Origin: Halopelagius inordinatus
GTDB lineage: Archaea; Halobacteriota; Halobacteria; Halobacteriales; Haloferacaceae
DNA length: 64,000 bases
NCBI RefSeq assembly: GCF_900113245.1
Contig: NZ_FOOQ01000008.1
Coordinates: 1-64,000 of the forward strand
Reading direction: 5' to 3'
Shown here piece after piece: positions 37,570 through 44,975 of this stretch. A program made the translations under genes and the position numbers. Positions within the stretch are counted from its first letter, which is position 1. Each line of letters begins with the position of its first letter. The notes under the pieces were generated by a model. That model ran no database searches. It was not told the DNA's origin and was given only the letters and a program-made list of their open reading frames with translations.

Positions 37570-38766
37570 CTACTCGCCGGTCGGCGCGTCTCCCGCGTCC
37601 GGTCCGCTTCGGCCGTCCGCGGCGTCTCCGTCGCCGCCGTCTTCTAGCTCCCCGTCGTAGGTGAACGCGGTAGCGTCCGCGCTCTGCCCGACCGGTGCGT
37701 CCGTCGGCGGCGAGTACGAGTAGAGGTGCTCGCCGTGGACGACGTAGTACGTCCCGTCGTCGGGGTCTTCGACGACGCTGCTGTTCGTGTCGATGGCGAA
37801 ATCCACGAGTGCCGACAGCGACTCGGCCTCCGCGCGCGGGCGGTCGAACGTCGACGGCGGGAGGCGAATGGGGTGTATCCACTCGTCGAACTCGGACCGA
37901 GCCTCGTCGAACGCGAGGCGTTCTCGCTCTGCCTCCGTAAGCGTCGAGAGGCGACCGCTCCGACGCGCCCACAGGAGGCCGACCGCCCCGCCGAGACCGG
38001 AGAAGAGCAGTAGCGGCCCGCCTATCCGTCGGATAGGCCCGTACTGGTTGGTGACGGTGACCGTCCGAGTCGAGGTGTGCGGGTCGGTCACGACGCCGGG
38101 GTCCTCGACGGTGTACGCGGTGCCCAACCCGACCGGCAGTACGTATCTCTCCGTTCGTTCGACGGACTCGCCGTTCACCGTCCCCGAGAGCGAAACGGTG
38201 ACGCGGACGAGAGCCTCGGTCTCTCCCAACGAGGCCCCGAGGTCCGATTCGATTCGTTCCGTCTCGTTGGCGAGGGCTCTCGCGTCGAACGAGAACGGGA
38301 CGCGGACGGATTCGCCCGGTTCGACGCCGCTCTCTGTCATCTCGCCCGCGTCTCGCGTCCTCTGCCAGTGTCGGGTCCGGACCGCGCCGGTCTGATTCCG
38401 CTCGACGGACCGGAGGACGATATCGGCGTCCGTGCCGATACTCAACGACCCGCCTTCGCTCGCGGTGTATCCGTAGGTGAAGTTCCCGTCCAGTACCGGT
38501 GCGACGGTCCCGAAGTACGCCGACCGGTTCTCGAGCGTCGTCCCGACGGGAAACACCGAGTTCGGCTCTCTGACCGTCGCCGCGTGCCCGAACTCTGCGG
38601 TCGTCTCCCACGACGCCCCCGCCCGTTCCTCGGTGTGCGCCCCCGGTTCGACGTACGCCGTGTAGGCGAGTCCACCACCGACGGCGGCGAGGACGAGAAA
38701 GCAGGCGACGACGACCGCGACGTTGCCAGCCACCGTCTCTCGTGCTCGAAGCGTCCACGTAGCCAT
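37570..38766 (-). CDS. DUF5305 membrane protein
   Basis: A 398-residue protein with one N-terminal span (VAVVVACFLVLAAVGGGLAYTAYV), an extracytoplasmic beta-rich domain of about 170 residues containing NGNFTYGYTASEGG-like and PFSFDARALANETERIE phrases, a second span (IGGPLLLFSGLGGAVGLLW) and a cytoplasmic domain of about 130 residues (EFDEWIHPIRLPPSTF...YYVVHGEHLYSYSP). This is the DUF5305 architecture. The family is known to me only from haloarchaeal gene clusters that include SipW-type signal peptidases, as here. It may be an assembly or anchoring component for the camelysin-like protein. It has its own TATA-like promoter with a palindrome (38796-38809). Confidence 0.82.
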   Translation of the reverse strand: MATWTLRARETVAGNVAVVVACFLVLAAVGGGLAYTAYVEPGAHTEERAGASWETTAEFGHAATVREPNSVFPVGTTLENRSAYFGTVAPVLDGNFTYGYTASEGGSLSIGTDADIVLRSVERNQTGAVRTRHWQRTRDAGEMTESGVEPGESVRVPFSFDARALANETERIESDLGASLGETEALVRVTVSLSGTVNGESVERTERYVLPVGLGTAYTVEDPGVVTDPHTSTRTVTVTNQYGPIRRIGGPLLLFSGLGGAVGLLWARRSGRLSTLTEAERERLAFDEARSEFDEWIHPIRLPPSTFDRPRAEAESLSALVDFAIDTNSSVVEDPDDGTYYVVHGEHLYSYSPPTDAPVGQSADATAFTYDGELEDGGDGDAADGRSGPDAGDAPTGE

Positions 38767-38787
38767 TACCCTCTCTCCAAGACGTAT

Positions 38788-38809
38788 CTAAATAGTAACT
38801 AGTCAGTTA
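38788..38809 (-). promoter_or_regulatory. Promoter and palindrome of DUF5305 gene
   Basis: On the minus strand a TATA-like ACTATTTAG (about 38788-38797) lies 22-31 nt before the ATG at 38766. It overlaps the inverted repeat TAACT-GACT-AGTTA (38796-38809). The arrangement suits a regulator that competes with TBP; function inferred. Confidence 0.4.
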
Positions 38810-38879
38810 ACGATACTATACATCTTTAACGACCGGTTCAGGGTTCGAACGCCGCCGTATCGGGCCGACCGTTCGCCGC

Positions 38880-40052
38880 TCAGGAGTTCCGGTCGCGGAG
38901 CGTTCGCTTCAGACGGGTAGTCGGCGAGATATCGCGTCCCCGACTTCGGGTTCGGACCCGCCCCGTACCGACGAGAGCGATGCTGACGGCGTAGAACAGT
39001 CCGCCGAGTAGCGAGTCGATGACGACGACGGGCGCCCACGGGTGAAGCTGATAGAGTCCCCGAGTAACGGGAGTCGGGAGGACGGCGAGGTAGCGGTGTT
39101 CGGTGAGGAACATCCGGTAGTACCCCGTCTCCGGAGGAACAGAGAGCGTGACGGTGGCGTCGGCGGTGCTTCCGGGCCCCACGGACAGTTCGCCCGGTTC
39201 GACGGCGACGCCGTCGCTTCGCGGTTCGAGGAAGACGTCGACGGGGACGAGGCCGCCGTTGCCGACGGGGTACGCGACGTCGGACGACTCGCCCGCCGGA
39301 ATCACCGTCGGTCGGTCTGACTCGAACTCCGCGCTGACGACGCCGTACTCCTGCGTCCCGGCGGGACCGACCATCGCCGCCGTCGCGCCCGCGACGAGGA
39401 GGAGTGCGAACCCGGCGGCTATCAACCGCACGTCCGTGCCCGTCTCTCGGTTTCGGGACGTCTCGCGACTTCGACGCTCTCTGTTCTCCTCGCGTAGTTC
39501 GCCGAGGACGTAGTACACCATCGTCGCGCCGAAGAAGAGGTAGGCGAGTCCCTGCGGACCGAGGAACGCTCTCGACCCGAAGAGTGCGGCGACGTGTCGC
39601 TGAACGACGGAGACCGCCCCCTGTACGGCGAGCACTGCGGTTCCGAGTTCGGGAATCACGACCACCTCGCCGCCGACCTGTAGCGCCTGCGCGACGACTT
39701 GAGCGTCTTGCACCGGGGGTTCGGAGCCACCCTGGTCGGTGAACGGGTTGGCGTCGCCTCTCGTGACGTAGCCCCGGTCGGTCTCTTCGACGACGCGGTG
39801 CGTCGTCAGGTCGCCGCCGTGGAGTTCTTGCGCGCGGAAGACGACCACGTCACCCTCCTCTACGGGACCGACGAGGTCCGCGGGGACGGCGACGAATCCG
39901 TCGCCGGGTTCCATCGTCGGGGCCATGCTTCCGGTTTCGACGAAACCGAGCAACACGGGGTAGCCGAGGGCTTGGCCCGCTAAGAGGGAGACGACGGCGA
40001 GTAGGACGACGAGTTCGAGTGCGCGTACGAGTGCGGTTTGTGCGTTTTCCAT
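38880..40052 (-). CDS. SipW-type signal peptidase I with extracellular C-terminal domain
   Basis: A 390-residue S26B (archaeal/ER-type) signal peptidase. The catalytic Ser is S42 in FVETGSMAPTMEPGD, and the catalytic His is H85 in LTTHRVVEE, replacing the Lys of bacterial enzymes. The acidic residue is in YVTRGDANPFTD (D100 or D106). Beyond the ~190-residue peptidase there are further spans (LAYLFFGATMVYYVLG; VRLIAAGFALLLVAGATAAM). An extracellular beta-sandwich of about 110 residues follows (TVIPAGESSDVAYPVGNGGL, DATVTLSVPPETGYYRMF), then a final span and a basic tail. SipW-type enzymes in Bacillus process the TasA/camelysin fibre proteins; the camelysin-like gene lies directly upstream. Confidence 0.9.
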   Translation of the reverse strand: MENAQTALVRALELVVLLAVVSLLAGQALGYPVLLGFVETGSMAPTMEPGDGFVAVPADLVGPVEEGDVVVFRAQELHGGDLTTHRVVEETDRGYVTRGDANPFTDQGGSEPPVQDAQVVAQALQVGGEVVVIPELGTAVLAVQGAVSVVQRHVAALFGSRAFLGPQGLAYLFFGATMVYYVLGELREENRERRSRETSRNRETGTDVRLIAAGFALLLVAGATAAMVGPAGTQEYGVVSAEFESDRPTVIPAGESSDVAYPVGNGGLVPVDVFLEPRSDGVAVEPGELSVGPGSTADATVTLSVPPETGYYRMFLTEHRYLAVLPTPVTRGLYQLHPWAPVVVIDSLLGGLFYAVSIALVGTGRVRTRSRGRDISPTTRLKRTLRDRNS

Positions 40053-40110
40053 CTCTCTCGGCTACCTTCTCGGTACGGTGAAAGTCCACATAGTTACCCA
40101 CTCCGTTCGA

Positions 40111-40124
40111 CACCGCGAATAATA
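40111..40124 (-). promoter_or_regulatory. TATA-like element upstream of signal peptidase gene
   Basis: On the minus strand CATATTATTCGCGG lies about 60-70 nt upstream of the ATG at 40052. It would give a leader of some 40 nt, unlike the leaderless genes around it. The rest of the 196-bp gap shows nothing else. Confidence 0.35.
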
Positions 40125-40248
40125 TGAAGTCCGCGTGACGCGTTGCCTGAGCGCCACGTGCGGTTCTCGTTCTCGGACGGACCCGAGTCGCTTCGGTCCC
40201 CCGGTACCGACCCCGGTGGAGCGAGTGACGTACGCCCTCTCTGACCGA

Positions 40249-40920
40249 TTACGGTCCCTTTCCGGCGTCGACGTAGTCTTGCGAGTAGGCCAGAACGACT
40301 ATCTTTCCGGTGATATCGAGGTCCGACGGGTCCGCCGGCGTATCGAAGAGATACCAGTCCGGACTGAGGGATTCGCCGACGTCGAGGACGTGGTCGTAGC
40401 TACCGGGGTCGAGCGACGGGCGGTTAGTTCCGTTCGAACTCGACGACCGGTATGCGCTCGGAAGCGCCTTCGGACCGTTGATATCCTCCGTGTCGTTGTC
40501 GTCGTCGTACCAGCCGTTCTGGTTCAGTCCCGCGTCGGCGAGCACGTTGTACATGCCGTCCGAACCGGCCTTCGATGCCACCTCCGCCGGTCCGTTACCT
40601 TGCTGGAACGCGTAACTCTGGCTCCCTTCGTCGATGAAGATGCCGACCGGGTCGGTCCCTTGGTTCTTGATGCCGAACACGTCCGTGATCTCTATGTCCG
40701 CGTTCGCGTTCAGCCCGTCGAACTCGATTTCGAGGACGCCGTTACCGTTGTAACTCGCGTACTTCGAACCGGTCAGCTTGAGGTTCGCGGCCGCGTCACC
40801 GGCAGCACTGACAGAAACGCTTCGCGTAGCACTGGTCTGACTGAACGCACCAGTTCCCATTGCGGCCGCCCCACCGGCGGCGAGCGATCCGATCGTCGCG
40901 AGATATTTTCGTCGTTGCAT
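40249..40920 (-). CDS. Camelysin/TasA-like exported protein (DUF1102)
   Basis: A 223-residue exported protein starting MQRRKYLATIGSLAAGGAAA, a Tat-type signal (RRKYL). It is followed by GTGAFSQTSATRSVSVSAAG and then ANLKLTGS. This closely parallels the camelysin/TasA N-terminus (AFSDTE...F..GTLDL), where SipW cleaves. The mature protein is beta-rich with long Gly/Asn/Asp loops (SKYASYNGNGVLEIEFDGLN; DNDTEDINGP) and ends in ITGKIVVLAYSQDYVDAGKG. No cysteines were seen. In Bacillus such proteins polymerise into biofilm-matrix fibres. The gene is immediately upstream of the SipW-type peptidase on the same strand, which strengthens the assignment. Polymerisation is inferred. Confidence 0.82.
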   Translation of the reverse strand: MQRRKYLATIGSLAAGGAAAMGTGAFSQTSATRSVSVSAAGDAAANLKLTGSKYASYNGNGVLEIEFDGLNANADIEITDVFGIKNQGTDPVGIFIDEGSQSYAFQQGNGPAEVASKAGSDGMYNVLADAGLNQNGWYDDDNDTEDINGPKALPSAYRSSSSNGTNRPSLDPGSYDHVLDVGESLSPDWYLFDTPADPSDLDITGKIVVLAYSQDYVDAGKGP

Positions 40921-41072
40921 AGTTGGTCTCTCCGTCGGCGCCGCGGCCCGTCACGACCCGCGACGCACACTTACCACACGGACCGACAGCCCCATTGTTA
41001 CAGTTCGGAGAGATGCTGACGAACGAACCCCGTCGCCGACGCAATCCGACCTAGCGGTGGACGCAACGGGTC

Positions 41073-41099
41073 GTTTGCGCCGACACGGTCGGCACAAAC
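41073..41099. promoter_or_regulatory. Long imperfect palindrome in divergent promoter region
   Basis: GTTTGCGCCGAC-ACG-GTCGGCACAAAC: 12-bp arms with one mismatch and a three-base centre. It sits in the 349-bp divergent gap (40921-41269), directly downstream of a TATA-like CCCTAAACG (about 41105-41113, minus strand), so it overlaps or follows the probable start of transcription of the camelysin-like gene. It is either an operator or a leader-RNA hairpin. The plus-strand promoter for 41270 is probably among TTTATCATCG (41166) and the AT-rich 41201-41230; nothing else was recognised in the gap. Confidence 0.45.
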
Positions 41100-41269
41100 C
41101 CTCGTTTAGGGTCCCTTCACCACTGATTAAACTTCTGGCCGGTGGCCGCCGGCGTATACCGACAGTTTATCATCGACCTTACTGCTCTTGTTCCGGTCGG
41201 TAACTAAGTCATCAAAAAGTTGTTATTCTACGTGAACGATGGACAGGTGGCTCTACGGGGGGGTCGACG

Positions 41270-41905
41270 GTGAGTGAGGTGTCCTCGCTCGGAGGCTCCG
41301 CAGCAGAGACTGAGGTATCGGCGGAGGACGACCAGTGGGGTTCTCGGCCGCCGACGGGAGCGGAACTCTCTCACGACGCGTTCTTCGAGGCGCTGAGCAA
41401 CCGTCGGCGGCGATACGTGCTTCACTACCTGAAACAGCGAACCGGCGAAGACACCGTCGATTTAGCCGACCTCTCGGCGCAGATTACCGCGTGGGAACGG
41501 GGCGTCGAGGCGGACGGCCTCTCGTACGCCGACCGAAAGAGCGTCCACACGTCGCTGTCGCAGTTCCACGTGCCGAAACTCGACGAACTCGGGTTCGTCC
41601 GGTACGACCGCGAGCGGAGTTCGGTCGAACTCACCGACCGGGCGGCGGACGTGAACGTGTACTTGGAGACGGTCTCCGGACGAGAGTTGCCGTGGGGACC
41701 GTATCTGCTCTTTCTCGCGTCCGTGCTCTCCGCCGCGGTTCTCGGGTCGATGGCTGGCGTTCCGGTCTTGACCGGGCTTCCGAAGGAGTCGCTTCTGGTG
41801 TTCGTCGCCGTGACGTTCCTCTCGTCCAGCGCCGTCTTCACCTACGACACGTGGACGAAGATGCGCGTCGGCGCGGACGGCCCGCCGCCGGAGGTGGACG
41901 GATGA
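41270..41905 (+). CDS. Membrane-bound winged-helix protein, DUF7344-like
   Basis: A 211-residue protein with a DUF7344-like winged helix: HDAFFEALSNRRRRYVLHYL, an extended middle helix, then SVHTSLSQFHVPKLDELGFV and the wing RYDRERSSVELT. Two C-terminal membrane spans follow (GPYLLFLASVLSAAVLGSMA; LLVFVAVTFLSSSAVFTYDT). A DNA-binding domain tethered to the membrane suggests sensing at the envelope. It is coupled by ATGA to a secreted protein and is divergent from the camelysin-like gene, so it is a good candidate for that cluster's regulator. The GTG start at 41270 is probable; a 12-codon ORF (ATG 41239 to TGA 41277) overlaps it and may couple its translation. Confidence 0.82.
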   Translation: MSEVSSLGGSAAETEVSAEDDQWGSRPPTGAELSHDAFFEALSNRRRRYVLHYLKQRTGEDTVDLADLSAQITAWERGVEADGLSYADRKSVHTSLSQFHVPKLDELGFVRYDRERSSVELTDRAADVNVYLETVSGRELPWGPYLLFLASVLSAAVLGSMAGVPVLTGLPKESLLVFVAVTFLSSSAVFTYDTWTKMRVGADGPPPEVDG

Positions 41906-42459
41906 GGCGGGCTCTGCTCGTTCTCGCCGCCGTTGCGGTTCTCCTGACGACGTCGCTTCCCACGGGTGGATTCACCGCCGCACAGGCCGACCGAAGCGTC
42001 TCCGTGGCCGTCGTGGACGACTCGAAGGCTCTCCTCGGTGTCGAACTGCGGGCAGAGCGACGACCGCCCGAATCCGCACCGAACTCCGAGGCGGCGACCG
42101 GAGCGACGACGGCCACCGAACGTCGACCGAAAGCCGGAACGGCCGCGGCCGGGCGGGCAACCGCTTCGCCCGCCGGTCGAGAGGGGCCCTCCGATGCACC
42201 GCGGACGGTACTCTCCGTGACGCTTCGGAACCGCCTCCCGGACGCCGACAGCCTCCGCGCTTCCGTCCACCTCGTAGACGACGGGGTCCGTTCCGACGCC
42301 TCGACGTCGCTGGTCGTGCGCGACGAGGCGACGACTCGGCTCTCGAACGTCGACTGCGAGGATACGGTCCGTATCGTCGCTCGGGCGGGGGGGACGCGCA
42401 TCGAACTCGACCGAGAGGTTCCCTGCGAGAGAGGACGCTCGATAGCGCCGGGGCGGTGA
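41902..42459 (+). CDS. Secreted protein coupled to membrane winged-helix protein
   Basis: A 185-residue exported protein. Residues 1-30 (MRRALLVLAAVAVLLTTSLP start) are a Sec signal. Next come a short strand (RSVSVAVVDDSKALLGVELR), a Pro/Ala/Arg/Thr-rich disordered stretch of about 60 residues, and a small beta domain (TVLSVTLRNRLPDADSLRAS...TTRLSNVDCEDTVRIVAR) with a cysteine pair (VDCEDT, VPCERG) that could form a disulfide. The opening SVSVAVVDDSKALLGVEL resembles the start of mature camelysin-type proteins after cleavage, though weakly. The start overlaps the stop of the winged-helix gene (ATGA), implying a joint function. No family recognised. Confidence 0.72.
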   Translation: MRRALLVLAAVAVLLTTSLPTGGFTAAQADRSVSVAVVDDSKALLGVELRAERRPPESAPNSEAATGATTATERRPKAGTAAAGRATASPAGREGPSDAPRTVLSVTLRNRLPDADSLRASVHLVDDGVRSDASTSLVVRDEATTRLSNVDCEDTVRIVARAGGTRIELDREVPCERGRSIAPGR

Positions 42460-42513
42460 CGAACGGGACTCTCGCGTCGCCGTCGTCCGACCGGAGTCGA
42501 GAGGGGCGATAGA

Positions 42514-42720
42514 TCAGTCGCGCCGCGGTCCGCGTCCGCCTCGCTTGCGGCGCGTCGACTTCCCGGACCCACTCGTCACCGCCGTCACCACCGAGAGCGA
42601 CGCGATGACGATGAGCGCGATACCTAGTCCGGTCGCCGTCCCCGACGGAACGAAAAGCAGGAGGCTCCCGAGACAGAGGGTAAAGAGCGCCACCGCCGCC
42701 CCCTTCCAGCGCATGGCCAT
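42514..42720 (-). CDS. Small membrane protein, 68 aa
   Basis: A 68-residue protein with two predicted spans (GAAVALFTLCLGSLLLFV; GLGIALIVIASLSVVTAVTS) and a very basic tail (GKSTRRKRGGRGPRRD). It starts MAMRWKG at 42720; a second ATG two codons in is also possible. Family not recognised. The basic tail would face the cytoplasm and could touch nucleic acid or lipid headgroups. Divergent from hisB and convergent with the secreted protein at 41902. Confidence 0.65.
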   Translation of the reverse strand: MAMRWKGAAVALFTLCLGSLLLFVPSGTATGLGIALIVIASLSVVTAVTSGSGKSTRRKRGGRGPRRD

Positions 42721-42908
42721 ACCCTCCCTCTGTCGTCGTCGCCAATTAATCACCGGCAGACGAACGTCTGACGCCCAGACAGTATCTACCGACAGTAGAT
42801 TCGTCCATTCTCCCGACACAGGCCCCGATACGCTGAACTTACGACGGTCAGCGAACTCCGACGCGCCGCGAGCGCAATCGTGATACGGGAGGGCGAGAAC
42901 TGGGAGGC

Positions 42909-43514
42909 ATGAGCGACGACGCAGACTCCGTCGAACGCAGGGCGGCCGTCTCGCGGGAGACGGCGGAGACGACGATAGATCTGACACTCGCCGTCGACGG
43001 CGACGGCGACGCCGTCGTCGACACCGGAATCGGCTTCTTCGACCACATGCTCGAAGCGTTCGCGAAACACGGCCTGTTCGACCTGACGGTCCAGTGCGAC
43101 GGCGACCTGTCCGTCGACGACCACCACACGGTAGAGGACGTGGCCATCGTCCTCGGCGAGGCGTTCGCGGACGCTCTCGGGGACAAGCGGGGTATCGTCC
43201 GCTACGCCGACCGGAGAGTTCCGCTCGACGAGGCAGTCGCGGGCGTCGTCGTGGACGTGAGCGGTCGTCCGCACTTCGACTTCGAGGGGGCGTTCTCGCA
43301 GGACCGAATCGGGGACTTCACGAGCGACATGGCCCGACACTTCGCGTACTCGCTCTCGATGAACGCCGGTCTGACGCTCCACGCCGACGTTTCGGGCGTG
43401 AACGCCCACCACGAGGTCGAAGCGTTGTTCAAAGCGCTGGCTCGGTCTCTCGACGACGCGACGCGCGTTGACCCGCGCCGAAGCGACACGCCGAGCACCA
43501 AAGGAAAACTGTAG
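42909..43514 (+). CDS. hisB: Imidazoleglycerol-phosphate dehydratase
   Basis: A 201-residue HisB dehydrating imidazole glycerol phosphate to imidazole acetol phosphate. The manganese-binding histidine/glutamate motifs are present twice, as in the family: [12 protein letters not shown] and [17 protein letters not shown] in the first half, then the matching FASNARH-type segment ([15 protein letters not shown]) and [17 protein letters not shown] in the second. Mono-functional and of normal length, without the HisB phosphatase domain of enterobacteria. ATG 42909 gives the canonical start. Transcribed alone. Confidence 0.96.
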   Translation: MSDDADSVERRAAVSRETAETTIDLTLAVDGDGDAVVDTGIGFFDHMLEAFAKHGLFDLTVQCDGDLSVDDHHTVEDVAIVLGEAFADALGDKRGIVRYADRRVPLDEAVAGVVVDVSGRPHFDFEGAFSQDRIGDFTSDMARHFAYSLSMNAGLTLHADVSGVNAHHEVEALFKALARSLDDATRVDPRRSDTPSTKGKL

Positions 43515-43536
43515 TCCGCCGGTCTAAAATCCCGAT

Positions 43537-44265
43537 TCAGGGCTTTCTGAGCGTTCCGCCGTCGTCCGCGAGAACGCCGCGTTCGACGGCGTAGTCGATG
43601 ATGTCGCGGACGTGGTCGTCGTCTAAATCGTACGCGCCCGAGGCGAGTTCTTCGACGTCCGTCCGGTCGACGGGGAACTCGCGGTTGTTCAACAGGCGCA
43701 TCACCTTTCTGAACTGCGGCGGTTCCTCGCCCGCGGCGGCGTCGGCATCTGCGCTCTCTCCCCCGGCGTCGGTGCCGTCGCCCGCCGCCTCGCGTTCGCC
43801 CGCGCTTTCGGCGTCCGCCTCCCGAAGGGGTGACCCCGCCTCCTCGTCGGTGGCGTCTGCGATACCGGACGTTTCGGGGTCGGCCGTCCGACCGTGGTCG
43901 TCTCTCTCGCCGCCGGACGCCGGGTCAGACGCCTCCTCTGACAGTCCGCCGTTCGGGTCTCCGCCCGCCATCATCGGGGTGTTCGACCTCTGGGAGTCGG
44001 ACCGCTCCGTCCGTCCGCGTTCGCTACGGCCGCGTTCGATGCAACCACGTTCGCCATCGCCGCTTTCGCCGTCTCCGCCGCTCTCGACGTCCAGACGGTC
44101 GAGAAGCGGTTCCACGACGGTTTCGAGCGTATCGAGACAGTCCGCACAGAGGGCGACCCGACGCTGTTGGCTCTCGGTGGGGGACAGTTGAGGCGGCAAC
44201 ACCTCGTAGACGCCGTCCGAGTCGGCGCCGCAGAAGTCACAGGAACGGAGTTGGCGCATGGGCAT
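43537..44265 (-). CDS. Zinc-ribbon protein with long acidic linker
   Basis: A 242-residue protein. An N-terminal zinc ribbon (RQLRSCDFCGADSDGVYEVL...ALCADCLDTLE) with two CxxC pairs is followed by ~115 residues of Ser/Glu/Arg/Gly-rich low-complexity sequence. A C-terminal helical domain of ~65 residues follows (PPQFRKVMRLLNNREFPVDR, VRDIIDYAVERGVLADDG) that looks like a winged-helix or helical bundle. The start MPMRQL at 44265 is preferred because a TATA box (CTTTAAT, minus strand, 44290-44296) lies 28 nt upstream. Divergent from an ACT-domain gene. A haloarchaeal protein of unknown function. Confidence 0.75.
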   Translation of the reverse strand: MPMRQLRSCDFCGADSDGVYEVLPPQLSPTESQQRRVALCADCLDTLETVVEPLLDRLDVESGGDGESGDGERGCIERGRSERGRTERSDSQRSNTPMMAGGDPNGGLSEEASDPASGGERDDHGRTADPETSGIADATDEEAGSPLREADAESAGEREAAGDGTDAGGESADADAAAGEEPPQFRKVMRLLNNREFPVDRTDVEELASGAYDLDDDHVRDIIDYAVERGVLADDGGTLRKP

Positions 44266-44289
44266 ACCGGATATCTCGGCGTCGGCCGG

Positions 44290-44296
44290 ATTAAAG
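44290..44296 (-). promoter_or_regulatory. TATA box of zinc-ribbon gene
   Basis: CTTTAAT on the minus strand, centred 28 nt upstream of the ATG at 44265. It decides the start: the ATG at 44259 would be 34 nt away. Confidence 0.5.
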
Positions 44297-44378
44297 CCCC
44301 CGCAGACCACGCGTCGTCGCGTCTCGGTGCCGCGGACGTGTACAGTTAAAGCCGTCCGCCGCAAACGTCGGACGACGG

Positions 44379-44882
44379 ATGTTCGACGAAATCATGCAGA
44401 AGTTCGAGGGGAGTCCCAGCCAACAGGCGGTCATCCGCCTCCTCCTCGAACGGGGGTTCTCGGTCAACGACGAGGGGCGCGTCGTCTCCGGTGGCATCGA
44501 GATTCCGAACACCGGCATCGCTCGGGAGATAGACGTCGACCGGCGCGTCGTCGATTCGACGACGAGCGCGATTCTCGACGACGAGGAACTCAGACGAATC
44601 TTTCAGAACATCTCCTCGATCCCGAGTCTGATGGACCTCGCGCCGGTTTTGGACCTCTCGGTTCTCACCGTCGAAGTCGGCGACGCCGACGAACCCGGCA
44701 TCGTCGCCGAGGTGACATCCAGAGTCGCGGCGCACGACATCTCCATCCGCCAGACGATAAGCGAAGACCCCGAGTTCACGGACGACCCGAGACTCTACCT
44801 CGTCACCGACGAACCCCTGCCGGGCGACCTGTTGAACGAACTCTCCGCGTTGGAGTTCGTCCGGAAGATAACCCTCGCGTGA
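44379..44882 (+). CDS. ACT-domain amino-acid-binding regulator
   Basis: A 167-residue protein with an N-terminal helical/HTH-like part (SPSQQAVIRLLLERGFSVND, GIAREIDVDRRVVDSTTSAI) and a C-terminal ACT domain (LSVLTVEVGDADEPGIVAEVTSRVAAHDISIRQTIS). The pattern matches the archaeal COG2061-type regulators of amino-acid metabolism, in which the ACT domain binds an amino acid. The target genes are unknown. Adjacency to hisB (865 bp upstream) is loose and does not establish control of histidine genes. ATG 44379 is preceded by a TATA-like GTTAAAGCC at about 44345-44353. Confidence 0.85.
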   Translation: MFDEIMQKFEGSPSQQAVIRLLLERGFSVNDEGRVVSGGIEIPNTGIAREIDVDRRVVDSTTSAILDDEELRRIFQNISSIPSLMDLAPVLDLSVLTVEVGDADEPGIVAEVTSRVAAHDISIRQTISEDPEFTDDPRLYLVTDEPLPGDLLNELSALEFVRKITLA

Positions 44883-44940
44883 CGCCGATTTCCGCGGGCG
44901 TCGCACCGACGGTTTCGCACTCTCGATTGCCGGACGTACG

Positions 44941-44951
44941 AACCCTTTTGG
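44941..44951 (+). promoter_or_regulatory. TATA-like element of YigZ gene
   Basis: AACCCTTTTGG about 30 nt upstream of the ATG at 44976; a weak box that nevertheless favours 44976 over an ATG seven codons upstream. Confidence 0.35.
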
Positions 44952-44975
44952 CCGATGGCGGGCCTACACTCCGAC

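Noticed and set aside
38840-38855. GGGTTCGAACGCC looking like a tRNA T-arm
   Set aside because: No acceptor, D or anticodon arms fit around it; the region is a promoter gap between DUF5305 and the signal peptidase.
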